From: Melampsora larici-populina 98AG31
Taxonomy: Eukaryota > Basidiomycota > Pucciniomycetes > Pucciniales > Melampsoraceae
DNA length: 64,000 bases
Direction of reading: 5' to 3'
Assembly: GCF_000204055.1 (NCBI RefSeq)
Contig: NW_006768834.1
Location: forward strand, 1 to 64,000
Shown: positions 1 through 10,910 of the stretch, one piece after another
Numbering within the stretch: position 1 is the first letter of the stretch
How the letters are laid out: every line of letters begins with the position of its first letter
Translations under genes and position numbers: made by a program
Notes under the pieces: model-generated
What the model was told of the DNA's origin: nothing
What the model saw: only the letters and a program-made list of their open reading frames with translations
Databases searched by the model: none

Positions 1-470
1 ATCTGCATTTTTTCCTCATTTTGACCTCCATGGATGGAATCTTGAATAACTTGGTCACTCTTTAGACCAAAGCAGTTAAAAATTGGGCCATTTTCTCCGC
101 AAATATGTGGGCTTTTTGAAAATACTCCCATATACAGCTTACTACATGTGTGGCACTGTCCATAACCACTTTTTTCTGCTCTGTCCTGCACAATTTCTTG
201 ATACTATGCATATAATTCAATTCTCAATAACTTTTTCATTTTTGGTTCAAATTAGTTGGAATCTAGACCATTTTATCCGCACATATGTGGCCTTTTTGAA
301 ACTATTATCATCTATAGATTGTTACATGTGTGGCACTGTCCATAATCATATTTGTCTGCGCCGTTCAGCACAATTGCTTCATACTATGCATATAACTCAA
401 TGCTCAATAACTTTTTCACTTTTGATTCAAATATTTTAAAAATTGGCGCATTTTCTGCGCTAGTATCATT
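1..470. repeat. 180-bp tandem satellite, about 2.3 copies
   Basis: Near-identical blocks recur exactly 180 bp apart: the motif CCATTTTCTCCGC starts near 88, a variant near 268, and a degenerate third near 448. The phrase TACATGTGTGGCACTGTCC is repeated in the same register. The array continues off the left edge of the window. Because 180 is a multiple of 3, a 118-codon frame stays open through it, but this is a property of the repeat and not a gene. Confidence 0.85.
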
Positions 471-1320
471 AATTTAATATTACACCTTAACATTTACCTT
501 ATGACATGTGTGCGCAAAGTTGTAACCCAAAACATCTCACCTACCTAGCGCGTGGGCTGCTCATGCTGTTGCTGAAGGATACAATTCTTGATCACCACTC
601 CAATTGTTTTATGTATATTAATCATGATGATTAATATATATCTGCCTGTTTAAAGTCCTTTTGAATCTACCTCTACATCACATCCACAACATACATGGAA
701 ATATACATAACACTCAATGCTATGATCATCTCATCTTTCAAATTAGATCAACAAACCAATTATTGAATGCCTGATTACTGCTTTTTAGATCTGGTAATCC
801 TTTATTGTCTATTTAAAACCCCACATAGTTGGGGCTCTCAAAGACTTGCTGGACTTCTGCAGTTTACGTGGTAAAAGCAGGGGACATTCTCACTTTGTCT
901 CATAGTCAATCTTCATTCAAATTGATGAATCATTCCTCCCCTGAAATATGTCAATTGAATCAATATTTATCACATATTATGATAACATAGTATTATATTC
1001 ACTTACATATTTCAGAACAGAAGGCCAAGTACATGGTTTTTCCGGTATTAGTGGCCAAAGGTGTGCCTATAGCACAGGTGATAACTTCTTCAATATTGTG
1101 TATTTTAATCAAAATTTGAGATAAAAGTCAGAATTGCGCCAATTGAATTGAAATTTGAGATTAAACTCAGAATTGCACCAATTGAATTACAAGACGCGCC
1201 CCAAGCTCAAAAAAACTGGAGTAATGCACCTCACCACCACATACAACAGCATACATCAAGCCTCACTAACTTTAATATCAATCCTACGTGCCGGTAATCA
1301 AGAAACACATTGATTTAGAG
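471..1320. other. Intergenic, no gene seen; short duplication at 1118-1190
   Basis: AT-rich DNA with no coding frame I can support. Near 1118-1190 a block of roughly 38 bp (AATTTGAGAT..CAGAATTGC) occurs twice in tandem, about 130 bp upstream of the next start codon. It lies where a promoter would be expected, but I see no clear TATA box. Confidence 0.5.
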
Positions 1321-3733
1321 ATGGAAAACTCAAGGCAAGGTCAGATTTTAGACCAGCAATCATTTATGGCGGCCTTACACCAACAATCTCCTCTTGAACA
1401 TCAGCAATATTCAGATCAAAGCTATGAAGATTTAATTCATCAACCTTTTCAAAGACCTACTACGGATCATAATGGCTCAATATATTCTCAAAATATTCAT
1501 AACAGTTTCAATTTAGGTAATCGAGTAACACCTTTAAATCAAAATCAAGCTGATATCAACCAAATCAATTATGTTCAAGAGGCTCAGTGTGCACCTATTG
1601 ATTTCAATCAAGATCATCAACTTCCACAACCTCCATTGGTTGATAATCGGCCATGTATAAACCAAAATAATATCAATCAAAACATTCAGCTTCAACATAC
1701 TCAAACCTTACCAAACACAAGTATAAATCAAAATATTCAGCTTCAACAGGTTCAAATCGTACCAAATCAATTCAATTCACTTTTAAACATTGATCAAAAT
1801 CATCAAATATCGGTTCCGCACTCTCATCGCGCATCAGCACCAATAGCACCAATTGCTATAAGCTCTTCCCTAAATCGGCAATCAGAATCTGAACCTTTGG
1901 GTTTGACAAAAACAACAACATCCGATTCGATAGGAATCTCTACTGTGTCCCAGCCAGCAGGAAAGAAAGCGTCACAAACAAAGAAATCTGCATCTAGATC
2001 AAAGAGTTCAACACAAACTAAACCTAACAAAGATTCTAACTGTGAAGAGGAAGTGACTAAGAGCAACAAGGCTCTCTTGGACGAGTTCCTAACACCAGCC
2101 CAACGTCTACCCGATAATATCTCTCTTCCAGCTGATCTGACTGTAACTGAATTGTATGCGTTGGATGCCTCGCAGCTTAGGACGCTTGCTGACCAGCATA
2201 CTCGTGGGCGAGGTCATGGGGCACCATCATTACAGAAGAGACAAATTCTGAGGGATTTTCACAACTCGACCGAGAAACTGCTTGCCATCTTGTGCATCCA
2301 CCTTGGAATATCACAAGATGTGGCCTCAAACGAGATGTGAGGTGCTCTTCATCCTATTCTCAACTCTAATAGATTATACTTCTGACGTCTATCTTTCTTT
2401 TTTGAAGTGGAAAATGCGCATCCTTTAGGGCGTCAAGAAATTATGACTATTTCATAAAATCTAAGGCAGTCTCAGATATCTATCGACAAAGTGAGTACAG
2501 CTCAATTCACAATCTTAATACTGAATTCCGACTGAAAGCCAAGTTCTTGTTATGGACAGATGGTGGTCCTCTTAATCCTGTTTCCAGGGAACAAGTACGT
2601 GAACTATGGGCAAGTTATACAAAAGAAGAGCAAGATCAGTTTCGCAAAGCTGGCGAGGCATGCGATATTGGTGATATTGATGATATTGATAATATTGAAC
2701 CAGAGGACAACATCGACAACATCGACAACATCGACGGGGTTAATCCAGATGTAATACCCGACAATCGTCCAACTCACAAAGGCTTACTCAAGATTGTTCG
2801 GGGATCGAATGATGAGGAGACCCGCAAGAATGGCTTCCGCACCAAAAGCCGTGACCTGGCGCATTCCAAAATCAAATGCGATGAGTTTGTGGCTAGCTTC
2901 ATCCAGAAGGTAAGTACATAATTCATTCTTTTCATCTTTTTGTGTGACGCTGATTGATGATTGTTCAACTTGTGTGGCTCTCAGGCAAACAACATGTCTC
3001 GAATTCATCCGGCTCAATTCACTATCACAGCTGTCTCAACACACCTTTCTAAGCACTGCTTTCAATACATGTCGACTACACCTGGCTTATGGGAATGGGT
3101 GGATCATGACATCAATTCGTCTCCAACTCATGAAAGCACTACTTCAAAGATGCAGGCTTTTTTGACCGGTAAGACAGTTGCAGGCCTCGCGCGTCCTAAG
3201 CGAGCAAGTAAGTGATTTCTACTCAATCTTGTGCTCGATCACAATTAATGTCAAATTTTTGAATCGTTTCAGATGGCTCAAGGGTAGAATTAGAGAAGTT
3301 GAAGGCCACCTTGAACCAAATCATTCGTATGTACCTGGTTTTTTATCACCGCTGCCTGCCTGTGCAGTGGCTGACACGACATTTGATTCCAGGAAAAGCT
3401 ACAGAAGCTGCAAACAAGCCTCAAGAAGCTTGGACTTGGTCAAATTGTGAAGCTCGCCTTGCCGAACAAGGCTTCAAGTTGCAATACGAGCCATCCGATC
3501 CTTTGTACAAGTTTTGGATCACTAATCCAAATTCTGCTGTCACTGAAGAGAAAGCTCGACAGATCAATATTGACCTTGTAACTCACCCGGTGTCACTCAC
3601 CCCAATTCCAGGCTTTGTATTCAAGTACAAGTCCGGCAGGAATAACAAGCGAAAACGGGATGTTGGTCTTGATGAGGAAGAGGAGCGGATTGGGGATGTT
3701 AATCTCAACATAAATGACTCGAACAGCAACTAA
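1321..3733 (+). CDS. Q/N-rich protein of unknown function, 5 exons, 704 aa
   Basis: Model: join(1321..2336, 2429..2909, 2985..3207, 3273..3326, 3393..3733). The sum is 2115 nt, all junction phases agree, and there are no internal stops. Donors are GTGAGG, GTAAGT, GTAAGT and GTATGT; acceptors all end in AG. The last intron is 66 nt and open in frame, so retention would also be translatable. The start is the first ATG (MENSRQG); an earlier GTG in the same frame is not credible in a eukaryote. The N-terminal ~220 residues are rich in Gln, Asn, Ser and His. A Lys/Ser-rich linker follows, then a helical segment, then a run of Asp-Ile-Asp/Asn repeats (2670-2740). The C-terminal ~250 residues are ordered-looking and end in a basic RNNKRKRD patch that could be a nuclear signal. 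It resembles the multicopy hypothetical families of rust fungi; I do not recognise a domain. Confidence 0.75.
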
Positions 3734-4190
3734 TTTAGCTTTCCCTGTCCATTCTTATCGCACAACAGTTTAGCAATCTATACTACACTACTAACCGATT
3801 ATGTTTGTTCTTTATTCAATCTGGTGCCTCAACTTGCTCGACTCGTTTCCAAATATGTGTTTCTTTTGAACTTGCAATTAGTCCGTTTGTAATCTAGAGG
3901 TAACCGTTCCAAAAAAAAATCGAAAGAGCAATTCAAACCCTTTTGCATTTCAGAAATGCTGTTTTCTTTGTTGTCACTTTCACTTAATGAGCGTTTTGTT
4001 TATCTTCGATTCGGATCAGAAACTCAATCATATCAAACTCTCATTTCATTGTAACTTTTGGATCAGAAATTCAATCAGATCGAATGCTCATTTCATTGTC
4101 ACTCATATTTCCGTTTCCATCTCCATTTCCATGTTCATTCTGATCATCAACCCCCATCACCAGTATTGTGATCTTCCTCATCTTCTTTTA
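3734..4190. repeat. Intergenic with 47-bp imperfect tandem duplication (4013-4106)
   Basis: A unit beginning GGATCAGAAA and ending CTCATTTCATTGT starts at 4013 and again at 4060. The rest of the interval is AT-rich 3' flank of the preceding gene with no supported frame. Confidence 0.6.
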
Positions 4191-4206
4191 ATTTAAATCA
4201 AAGAAT

Positions 4207-4690
4207 AGAAAAACAAAAACAAAAAATGACTAGCAAATTGTCGACCAGCAATCGCAGAAAGCGCTTGACCACAATCTTCAATTTGTTCAAATTTAATAAA
4301 CACCTTACCTAATCCTTCAACCGATTCACTCGCTTTCGAATGTATTCTACCTTTTTGATTCTTCTTTGGTCTTGGGATCTTCACATCTTCAATCTTAACA
4401 TATTTACCTTTTCAAGAAAGACACAATCAATCAATGTGTGTTTGAGAAGTAAGTTTAAGAAAAAAGAACAACGTACTGCATTCTTCTATAATATCTTCCA
4501 AAATCTCTTTATACTCTTCATCATCCACCAATTCTTCCGGATTCACCTTATTCAACATCTGTAAGACCTTAGTCCTTTCACCTTGACTAGCCTTCACCGC
4601 CGCCAAAACACTAGCAGTCGCTGCCGTTGTATTCGGATTATTACGCTTTTGCTTTTGTTTTAAGACATTTCTCATTCTAGTGACAACATT
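4207..4690 (-). pseudogene. U2AF large subunit (U2AF65), C-terminal fragment
   Basis: Two minus-strand blocks match the end of the splicing factor U2AF large subunit. The first contains VLQMLNKVNPEELVDDEEY followed by EILEDI. An intron with a GTACGT donor separates it from the second block, which reads KIPRPKKNQKGR, then GLGKVFIKFEQIEDC and AIAGRQFA. This is the UHM (atypical third RRM) that binds SF1. Only this last domain is present: RRM1 and RRM2 are absent, the 5' side runs into unrelated sequence, and the frame after GRQFA runs into TAGTCATTTTTTG instead of the usual C-terminal residues. The intron is retained, so this is a DNA-level partial copy, not a processed retrocopy. The functional gene must lie elsewhere. 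Confidence 0.75.
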
Positions 4691-5173
4691 TCCAAAACAT
4701 GATCTATACGTTTTGTTCGACTTGACAATGAGATGTGAGATTTTTTCAAGATGTTGTAAAGGTGCCAGTGAAGTTTGCTGAGCAAAGGTGAATGGCCCGA
4801 CACTGACAGGCCCCTATGAGCGGTGACCGGGTAGGGCAAACCCGATGTTACACACGGACTTGACTGTAGGAAGTCTTAAGCCGGATTTGGGCAAGTTACG
4901 GTGTTGAATTTCAAAAAATTTCGCCCGGGGGACTTGTGTGTATTTGGGTGGGCTTAACAGGTCATCTCTGAGAGAGGCTGTTAACAGCCACACTCGACTA
5001 GTAGTCGTTTGAAATGTCCCCCTCAATTCGACTACTAGTCGAGTTGTACAGGGTCGCGCGGTGCTCACTTCATGAGAGAAATTTAAAACAAAATGAAAAG
5101 TGCGGCCATCAGTTTTAGAGGGCATGGTCGCATCCGCGCATAATTAGGAATGTTCCTTAAAAAAGGTTCCTTA
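4691..5173. other. Intergenic; perfect 16-bp hairpin at 4992-5044
   Basis: ACTCGACTAGTAGTCG (4992-5007) and its exact reverse complement (5029-5044) are separated by a 21-nt loop. A second inverted motif, TTAGGAATGTTCCTTA (from about 5144), recurs in reverse complement at 11593-11609 and so brackets the transposon cluster between them. I see no gene. Confidence 0.6.
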
Positions 5174-5776
5174 GAGCATCCACAGCCGTGCCGTAAATTG
5201 GTATCGTACGGAGGGTCGCACGGGTCGTTTAGGGAAGTGTTTGAGGCATGATTTTTAACTGATGCACAGCCATGGTTCCGTACAGTACGGCTTGAAGCAT
5301 ATTTGGCAAGGTGAGTTATGGGTTATTGATCATCAAGGGGGATGATTTGCAGGGAGTGTCGGCGAGGAAGTGGGAGTTTTATGGGAAAAGCGAGGTACGG
5401 ATGAATTTAGGGAGCAAGCCGAAATAGAACAAATTTCTTCTATTTTGGCTCACACGGAGGAAATTCCCTTAGCTACATGACAATAGGGGGTTTCAAGCCG
5501 GATTGTTTTTGTGAAAATCGTAAAAAAACAGACAAACTTTTTACAACAGTGGATTTTTAAAAATTTGTCTGATCTCATAAAAGACACTGTAAAAATAGAT
5601 GAGCGTAAAAGGAGCAAACTTGTCTGATTGAGTATCCAGACAGCGCTGGACCGGATGATCTATGATCGGTCAAGCCAATCCAGCTTCAGAACTTTTGTTT
5701 TCTTCTTTACCACATCAATTGAATGCAATTCATCTCTATTCATTTTGTTGATCATCTCTTCACCTAATCAAATCCG

Positions 5777-7164
5777 ATGGTCCGCACATCTCAACGAAAG
5801 AAGACATTGGCTGAGGTTGAAAACTTTTGTGAAATCATGGAGATCGATGAAGATGATGACTGGTTAGCGGAGCAGGTCTTAGGCAAAAAGATCTTGCCTT
5901 CGGTCGGCAACATACTCTTTGAGGACAATCCAGACACCGGTGACCTTATTGACATCTTGTTCAACAAAGCTGGCGAGGCTCGAGATCTGTTAGAGATCCT
6001 ACAAGGCTTACGATACCACAACACTCAATGGAAGATGCCCTTTGAGATGGAATTCAGTCTCAATGACCTTCTCCGAGATCGAGAGGTCGAGTTTTGACAG
6101 TGCATGCGAACCTCACATGCTGGCTTCTACACCCTTCTTGATAGGATCTCCGCTCATCCTATCTTCATTTCCATCACCAACAACCCACAGCCTCCCGTCA
6201 TCATTCAACTAGCTCTTGCCCTTGAACGCCTCAGCAGCAATGGAAATGGTTGTGCAGTGCGTAGGATGGGAAGAGACTACAAGAGATCAATGGGCGCTAT
6301 TGTCAAATGTACCCGACGAGTAATTCACGCCATCATCAGCACAAGTAGTGACTATATACAGTGGCCTTGACCAGACAGACGAGAAGATATATCGGCAGTG
6401 ATGGCTCTAGAGGGTTTCCCAGGGTGTGTAGGTTTTGTTGATGGAACCAACATCCCTCTCTACCAACGGCCAGGTCTTGACGGCGAGACCTTTTTCGATT
6501 GAAAAAAACATTACTCAATCAATTGTCAAGTTGTCTGTGACTGTGATCACTGTATCACAGCTTTCTACACTGGATGGCCTGGATCCTGTCATGATTACAA
6601 GTGCTTTTTGATGATGACACTTTGTACTGAACCAGAACGTTGGTTTTCGGAAGGTGAGTTCATCAGTTCAACCGATGTGTTTCATTTTGAACAAGTCTCA
6701 TTGACAAAATCATCTTTGATCATAGGTGAATACATATTAGGCAACTCTGCCTACAAAATCAGCAACGCCGTGGTCTCTACGTGTAAAGGTCAAGCAGCCA
6801 ATCTTCCGGAAAACAAAGCGTTCAACACACTTGTTGCACAAGTTCGTATACGCAACAAACATACAATTGGATCTCAAAGTGCCGTTGGGCCTTGCTTCAA
6901 TGCTTACGGCTTTGACTTGACAAGGCCAAGCACATGAAGTCAACCCTTCAATGGATACATGCCTGTTTTATCCTACACAACCTACTTGCTGCACTGGGAG
7001 ATCAATGGGACAACGAATATGCTGATGACTATGCAAATGACACATATCAAGGTGTGGATAGCTTGTTTTTGGCAATGAATGATATTAGAGATAATGAAAT
7101 TGGTCGTTTACGCAGAGAGCTAGTGCAAGACTTTGCTTTAGCATTTGATCAAGAAGATGTGTAG
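5777..7164 (+). pseudogene. PIF/Harbinger transposase, inactivated
   Basis: The frame starts MVRTSQRKKT at 5777 and runs to 7164, with one intron (6654-6725, 72 nt). The N-terminal helical region is followed by MRTSHAGFYTLLDRI and then the DDE core: GFVDGTNIPL, YTGWPGSCHDYK, GEYILGNSAYK, NKAFN..VRIRNKHTIG. The tail resumes at KSTLQWIHACFILHNLLAA. There are TGA codons in frame at 6095, 6368, 6500 and 6913, and a 1-nt deletion near 6873. In Harbinger transposases the second acid is the D of GDSAY and the third the E of RNEHT. Here they read N and K, so even a readthrough product would be dead. Family assignment is confident. Each stop is most simply explained as CGA to TGA. Confidence 0.9.
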
Positions 7165-7341
7165 GTCCTTCTTTGTTCAAATAATACATGATTCAATTGT
7201 ACATTCAGAATTATCTTTATTTCATGAGTACATGATGAACATGTACCTTCTGTGCAAAGAAACAAACAAATTTATTTTCATCTAATAGAACAACATTGAA
7301 ATAACACACAAGCTGATCAGATCAACAAATGATCACAAAGA

Positions 7342-7430
7342 ACTTGACATTTTGAGTAATAAGATACTTGACATTTTGAGTAATAAGATACTTGACATTT
7401 TGAGTAATAAGATACTTGACATTGTGAATA
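7342..7430. repeat. 24-bp tandem repeat, about 3.7 copies
   Basis: The unit ACTTGACATTTTGAGTAATA plus AGAT begins at 7342, 7366, 7390 and 7414. It sits between the convergent 3' ends of the transposase and its partner gene. Confidence 0.9.
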
Positions 7431-7441
7431 GAAAGAAATTT

Positions 7442-9080
7442 TCATTCATTAAACACTATCTTCAAGTACACTGAAATTTCATCTACAGACACACCATCCC
7501 TTTGACAGGTCTCCATAACATCTAAACAAGTTCTCAATGCTAAAGTACTGGCTTGTGCCTGTTGGTTCACAGCTGCTTGAGAGGCTTCTAAATTGAACTT
7601 CTCACAAGCCCAGACAATTTCTCTGTCATTCTTATCAGCTTCTACCTGCACTCGTCTCTCTTCAATAAGTGTCCGCCTTATCTCAGTGTCCATACTTCTC
7701 TCTTCACGACGTTTCATATTCTCATCGTCACACTCATACTTGATCTTGTCCCAGGTCAGTGATTCTTTAGCTCGTTGATTTTCAGAGTTGAGTTTTTTCA
7801 AATCATTCCCATTCTTGGCTTGAAACTTTGAATCTAGGAACATGTACTTCTTATTGTCACGGTCGTCCATAAGAAAGTGTGCTGGTCCTTTGCGGTGTTT
7901 TTGATTGGATTCATCAATTGTTGCCAAAGGTTTGGCAGGTTGATCGTCAGTGGCTGCATTTGAAGGCTTGCGTTTTTTGTTTGTCGAAGAGGTTTGATCT
8001 GCTTCAATTGGTGTATTGGCAATTACAGGTGGAGCAATTGGAGACGGCAGAGCAATTGGGGATTGGAGTGGTGGAAACTCAGGATCAAGAGAATCTTCAA
8101 TATTGTCTAGGATTGGATCTTTGTTTGTAGGAGTCCAAAAGAAAGGCAGACCAATTGACGTCATCACCAGAAAGTGAGTTGAGAATAGGATCAATCACGT
8201 TGTCATCATCTTCAACCTGATTAACTGCTTGTGTACCTTCAATAATGACTGAATCGTCTTCTCAATCATTTTCTGAAGCTGTCTCTATATCTTCTTCAAT
8301 TTGATTCATGCTATCCAAGAGGGCGTGTGGGATGACATTGGATTTGTGTCCATAGAGTTTGTCTAGAAGTTCATAGCAAGGACATATTTTTTCTGCTTTT
8401 TTTTTGAGGGTGTCCATTTCATCGTCTGCTTCAAGACCTTCACCTATACTTTTGAAAAGTTTCTTGGCTGCTATATATTTCTCTTTTATGATTCTCCACC
8501 TCTTCAACAAATCAGTCCCTTTCAAAGCCATTTGTTCATTAGAGTTTTTTGTTGATGTGCAATTGTTATTGTTATGAAGGAAATTCATCATACTTGCAAC
8601 TGTAGTCCATGCCCCATTTTAACTGAGGCCAAGGCTTGACTTGCTCCCCGATCCAAAAAGGGCGTTATTGACTTTAGGCTTACTGATTTCCTCAATTAAA
8701 CACGCCAAATCCTTGCAATCAAAGCGAGGATTGGTATGAGCTATCTTGGCCGTCTTCTCATTGTCTTGGACAGGATCAGGTAATTTGGATGATTTTTTGA
8801 AAGTGGTTGCTTTAGGAAGAGTAGAAAGAACCCCCGCTGGCTGTTTGGGCAAGGTCCTTTTAGCAGGTACTGGAGTTTTTGATACAGTCGGCTTTGCAGG
8901 AGTCGGCTTGGCAGGAGTAGAGCCTGATTCAATCTGTTTGCACATCTCTTTTGACTTTTGAATCTCAGCTGGAGTCGGGGTGGCGTTTGGACCCAGATTC
9001 AAGAGTGTGACATCCTCCTGGACCTGTGCCTTTGTCTTTTGAACCATTCTAAAAACAATCCAAAGTGTCAGCAAGCACAT
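7442..9080 (-). pseudogene. Harbinger partner protein (Myb/SANT- or MADF-like), broken
   Basis: Three minus-strand frames form one decayed gene convergent with the transposase. 9080-8619 gives a Pro/Ala/Lys-rich N-terminus with repeated TPAKPT. 8591-8262, in continuity after a TAA (Gln codon in the expected protein), carries WTTVASMMNF and LLKRWRIIKEKYIAAKKLF, the layout of the helical DNA-binding domain found in PIF/Harbinger second ORFs. A TGA in SEND*EDD follows, then a frameshift near 8150. 8130-7442 is a charged coiled-coil C-terminus (ERRVQVEADKNDREI) ending VYLKIVFNE. Known PIF/Harbinger elements need such a second protein for nuclear import and DNA binding of the transposase. At least two stops and one frameshift make this copy non-functional. 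Confidence 0.7.
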
Positions 9081-10414
9081 TCTGAATCACTCATTCCTTA
9101 TAAATTCAAATAAAAACAAACCTGCTAATTGTTTGACTGGGTCAACCTTTATTGTGTTTTTTTCTAAACAATTGGGTTGATCTGAAATGGGACAAATGCC
9201 CCTGGAATTCATAGCGTGAAGCCAACAATTCGTGGGACACTCAACACCAATAACAGAGACTCAATTATCGAATTGTTGATACAGGGCGATCCTGAAGTTA
9301 TCAATGGTACTAAAACTTAAAAAAGAAAGAGATACACTATGTGAGTATCTTTTGCTTTCAGTGATCTAAACAAATTAGACGAAGAAGCTTATTACAAAAA
9401 TAAAAAGAAGGGATTCAACTAAATAATGAAAATTGTTGACTAACGGACGTCCAAATAACTTCAAGATAAGGGCTGGTTGATTGCTGAACAATCAAAGATA
9501 AAAGATAACTAGATGAAACAAAATAAACAACTGTAAGTTTATTTTTCAAAGACTTTTGATTGATCTTAGTTGAAACTGATTTGATCTAAATTTCACTTAC
9601 TTCTCCACCTAGCTGGCTGATGAGTGAAACCCAATAGAAAATGGTCAGTAAGTCAATTGTCTTCTATAATGAATTCAGAGCTGATTGTCTCACCTTGGAA
9701 TTGATGATTGAGTCAAGGTTAAGAACTAAAGAATTAATTTGAACAATTGAATTCAGAAGAAACCTTGAGGATAATCTTGATCCAAGTTGATCAAGGTAAA
9801 GAAATGATTATTCAAATCAAAAAGAATTGAGATTAAACTAATAATTGAATAACTTGAGGATAAATTTGAATCAATGATGAAGAAAAGATCAAATTCAAAA
9901 GGAATCTTGCAAATAAACTAATGATCTGATAACTTGAGACTAAAGACTTGAATTAAAAGATTACATTCAAAAGGAATCTTGAGAAGTAAACTGAAAACTA
10001 ATAATTGAATCACTTGAGGATAAATTTGAATTGATGAAGAAGATCGAACGAAAGATTTGATTGGAGAGATCAAATTTGAAAGGAATCAGCTTGTGAATAA
10101 ACTTGAGGAAGAATTGATGATGGAGATCAAAGCCGAGGTGAAGAGGTAAAGAACTGAAGAGGTAAGGAGGTGGTCTTGAAGATCAAGAGATGATCTTGAG
10201 TTGTGTTTTTTGATCGGTCAGCTGTAAAAAGAACCACAAAGATACAGCATCTTGTCCGGATTGCTGGACTATTACGCAAATATACGGTTTTATGAATTTG
10301 GGACACCTAAAAAGGTGTCCTGGAGTTTTAAATTTTATGGTATATTTTACAGTTTTGGACAGCTTACTGTACTGAAAAATACCGTCAAAAATCCGACTTG
10401 AAACCCCCTAATAA
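9081..10414. other. AT-rich non-coding arm of the Harbinger element
   Basis: No supportable gene. From about 9700 to 10110 there is a degenerate array of units resembling ACTTGAGGATAAATTTGAAT, with AAAAGGAATCTTG repeated at irregular 60-100 bp spacing. The interval ends in the inverted pair CTTGAAACCCC / GGGGTTTCAAG at 10398-10425. Confidence 0.6.
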
Positions 10415-10825
10415 GGGGTTTCAAGTTTGAGTTTTTGCGTATCTTTACGTTTTAAAAACTTGGACGATGTTACAAATTTTACATAAAATAATTTTAAAAC
10501 GGACAACCTTTTTACGTCTCCCGTTTTAAAATTAGCGTAAATTTACGCTTATAAAAAGTATCTGGTCAACCTTTTGACCTTTTCAATGATGGTATCGCCC
10601 ACTTCATCAAACATGAGATCGGTCAAGAAGGCCATCTTGTCATTGTCTTTGAAGGGAATGTTGCCAAAGCTTGGAACAATTGGTTCACCACTTTTATTCT
10701 TTTTACGACGATAATCATTCAACGTGCTTGCTTCTTACAAACGGTCAAGTTTAAAGTTTTACGCTGTTGTATAAAACTTGACCGATTTTTTAAAAAAGCG
10801 TATAAAAATTGTAACTTGAAACCCC
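10415..10825. mobile_element. Small TIR element (411 bp) with transposase remnant
   Basis: GGGGTTTCAAGTT at 10415 and its reverse complement ending at 10825 delimit a short element inside the larger Harbinger shell. It encloses the transposase N-terminal remnant at 10560-10737. Flanking trinucleotides (TAA left, TTA right) do not form an exact duplication, so the boundaries are provisional. Confidence 0.55.
10560..10737 (-). pseudogene. Remnant of a second Harbinger transposase N-terminus
   Basis: The minus strand reads KKNKSGEPIVPSFGNIPFKD, then LTDLMFDEVGDTIIEK and LTRY, uninterrupted for about 55 codons. This lines up with the N-terminal part of the transposase at 5777 (ILPSVGNILFEDN, LIDILFNKAGEA, LRY). 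It has no start codon and is preceded by a stop, so it is a fossil of a diverged relative. Confidence 0.55.
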
Positions 10826-10910
10826 TTAATTTAGGGCATTGGCTGTGGATGTTTTTGCCCTAAATTTCCGTACAACACGGTTTACGCCACACAGCTGTGG
10901 ATGCTCTTAA

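Larger units (their letters stand above)
5174..10906. mobile_element. PIF/Harbinger-like transposon (composite), TSD TTA
   Basis: The left end GAGCATCCACAGCCGTG is flanked by TTA (5171-5173). The right end is its reverse complement (..CACAGCTGTGGATGCTC) followed by TTA (10907-10909). A 3-bp TTA/TAA duplication and a transposase plus DNA-binding-protein gene pair are the PIF/Harbinger hallmarks. Internal termini GGGGGTTTCAAG (about 5486) and its complement (to 10408) suggest that the coding unit is itself a second element inserted in an outer shell. A third set of such ends bounds 10415-10825. Which TIR pair belongs to the coding unit cannot be settled by eye. Confidence 0.75.

Noticed and set aside
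83..439. 118-codon plus-strand frame
   Set aside because: It is the 180-bp satellite read through twice; the frame stays open because the period is a multiple of three.
3327..3392. Translating straight through this 66-nt stretch in the Q/N-rich gene
   Set aside because: It has a GTATGT donor, a CTGAC branch-like site and a TTCCAG acceptor; being 3n and stop-free it reads open, but an intron is more likely.
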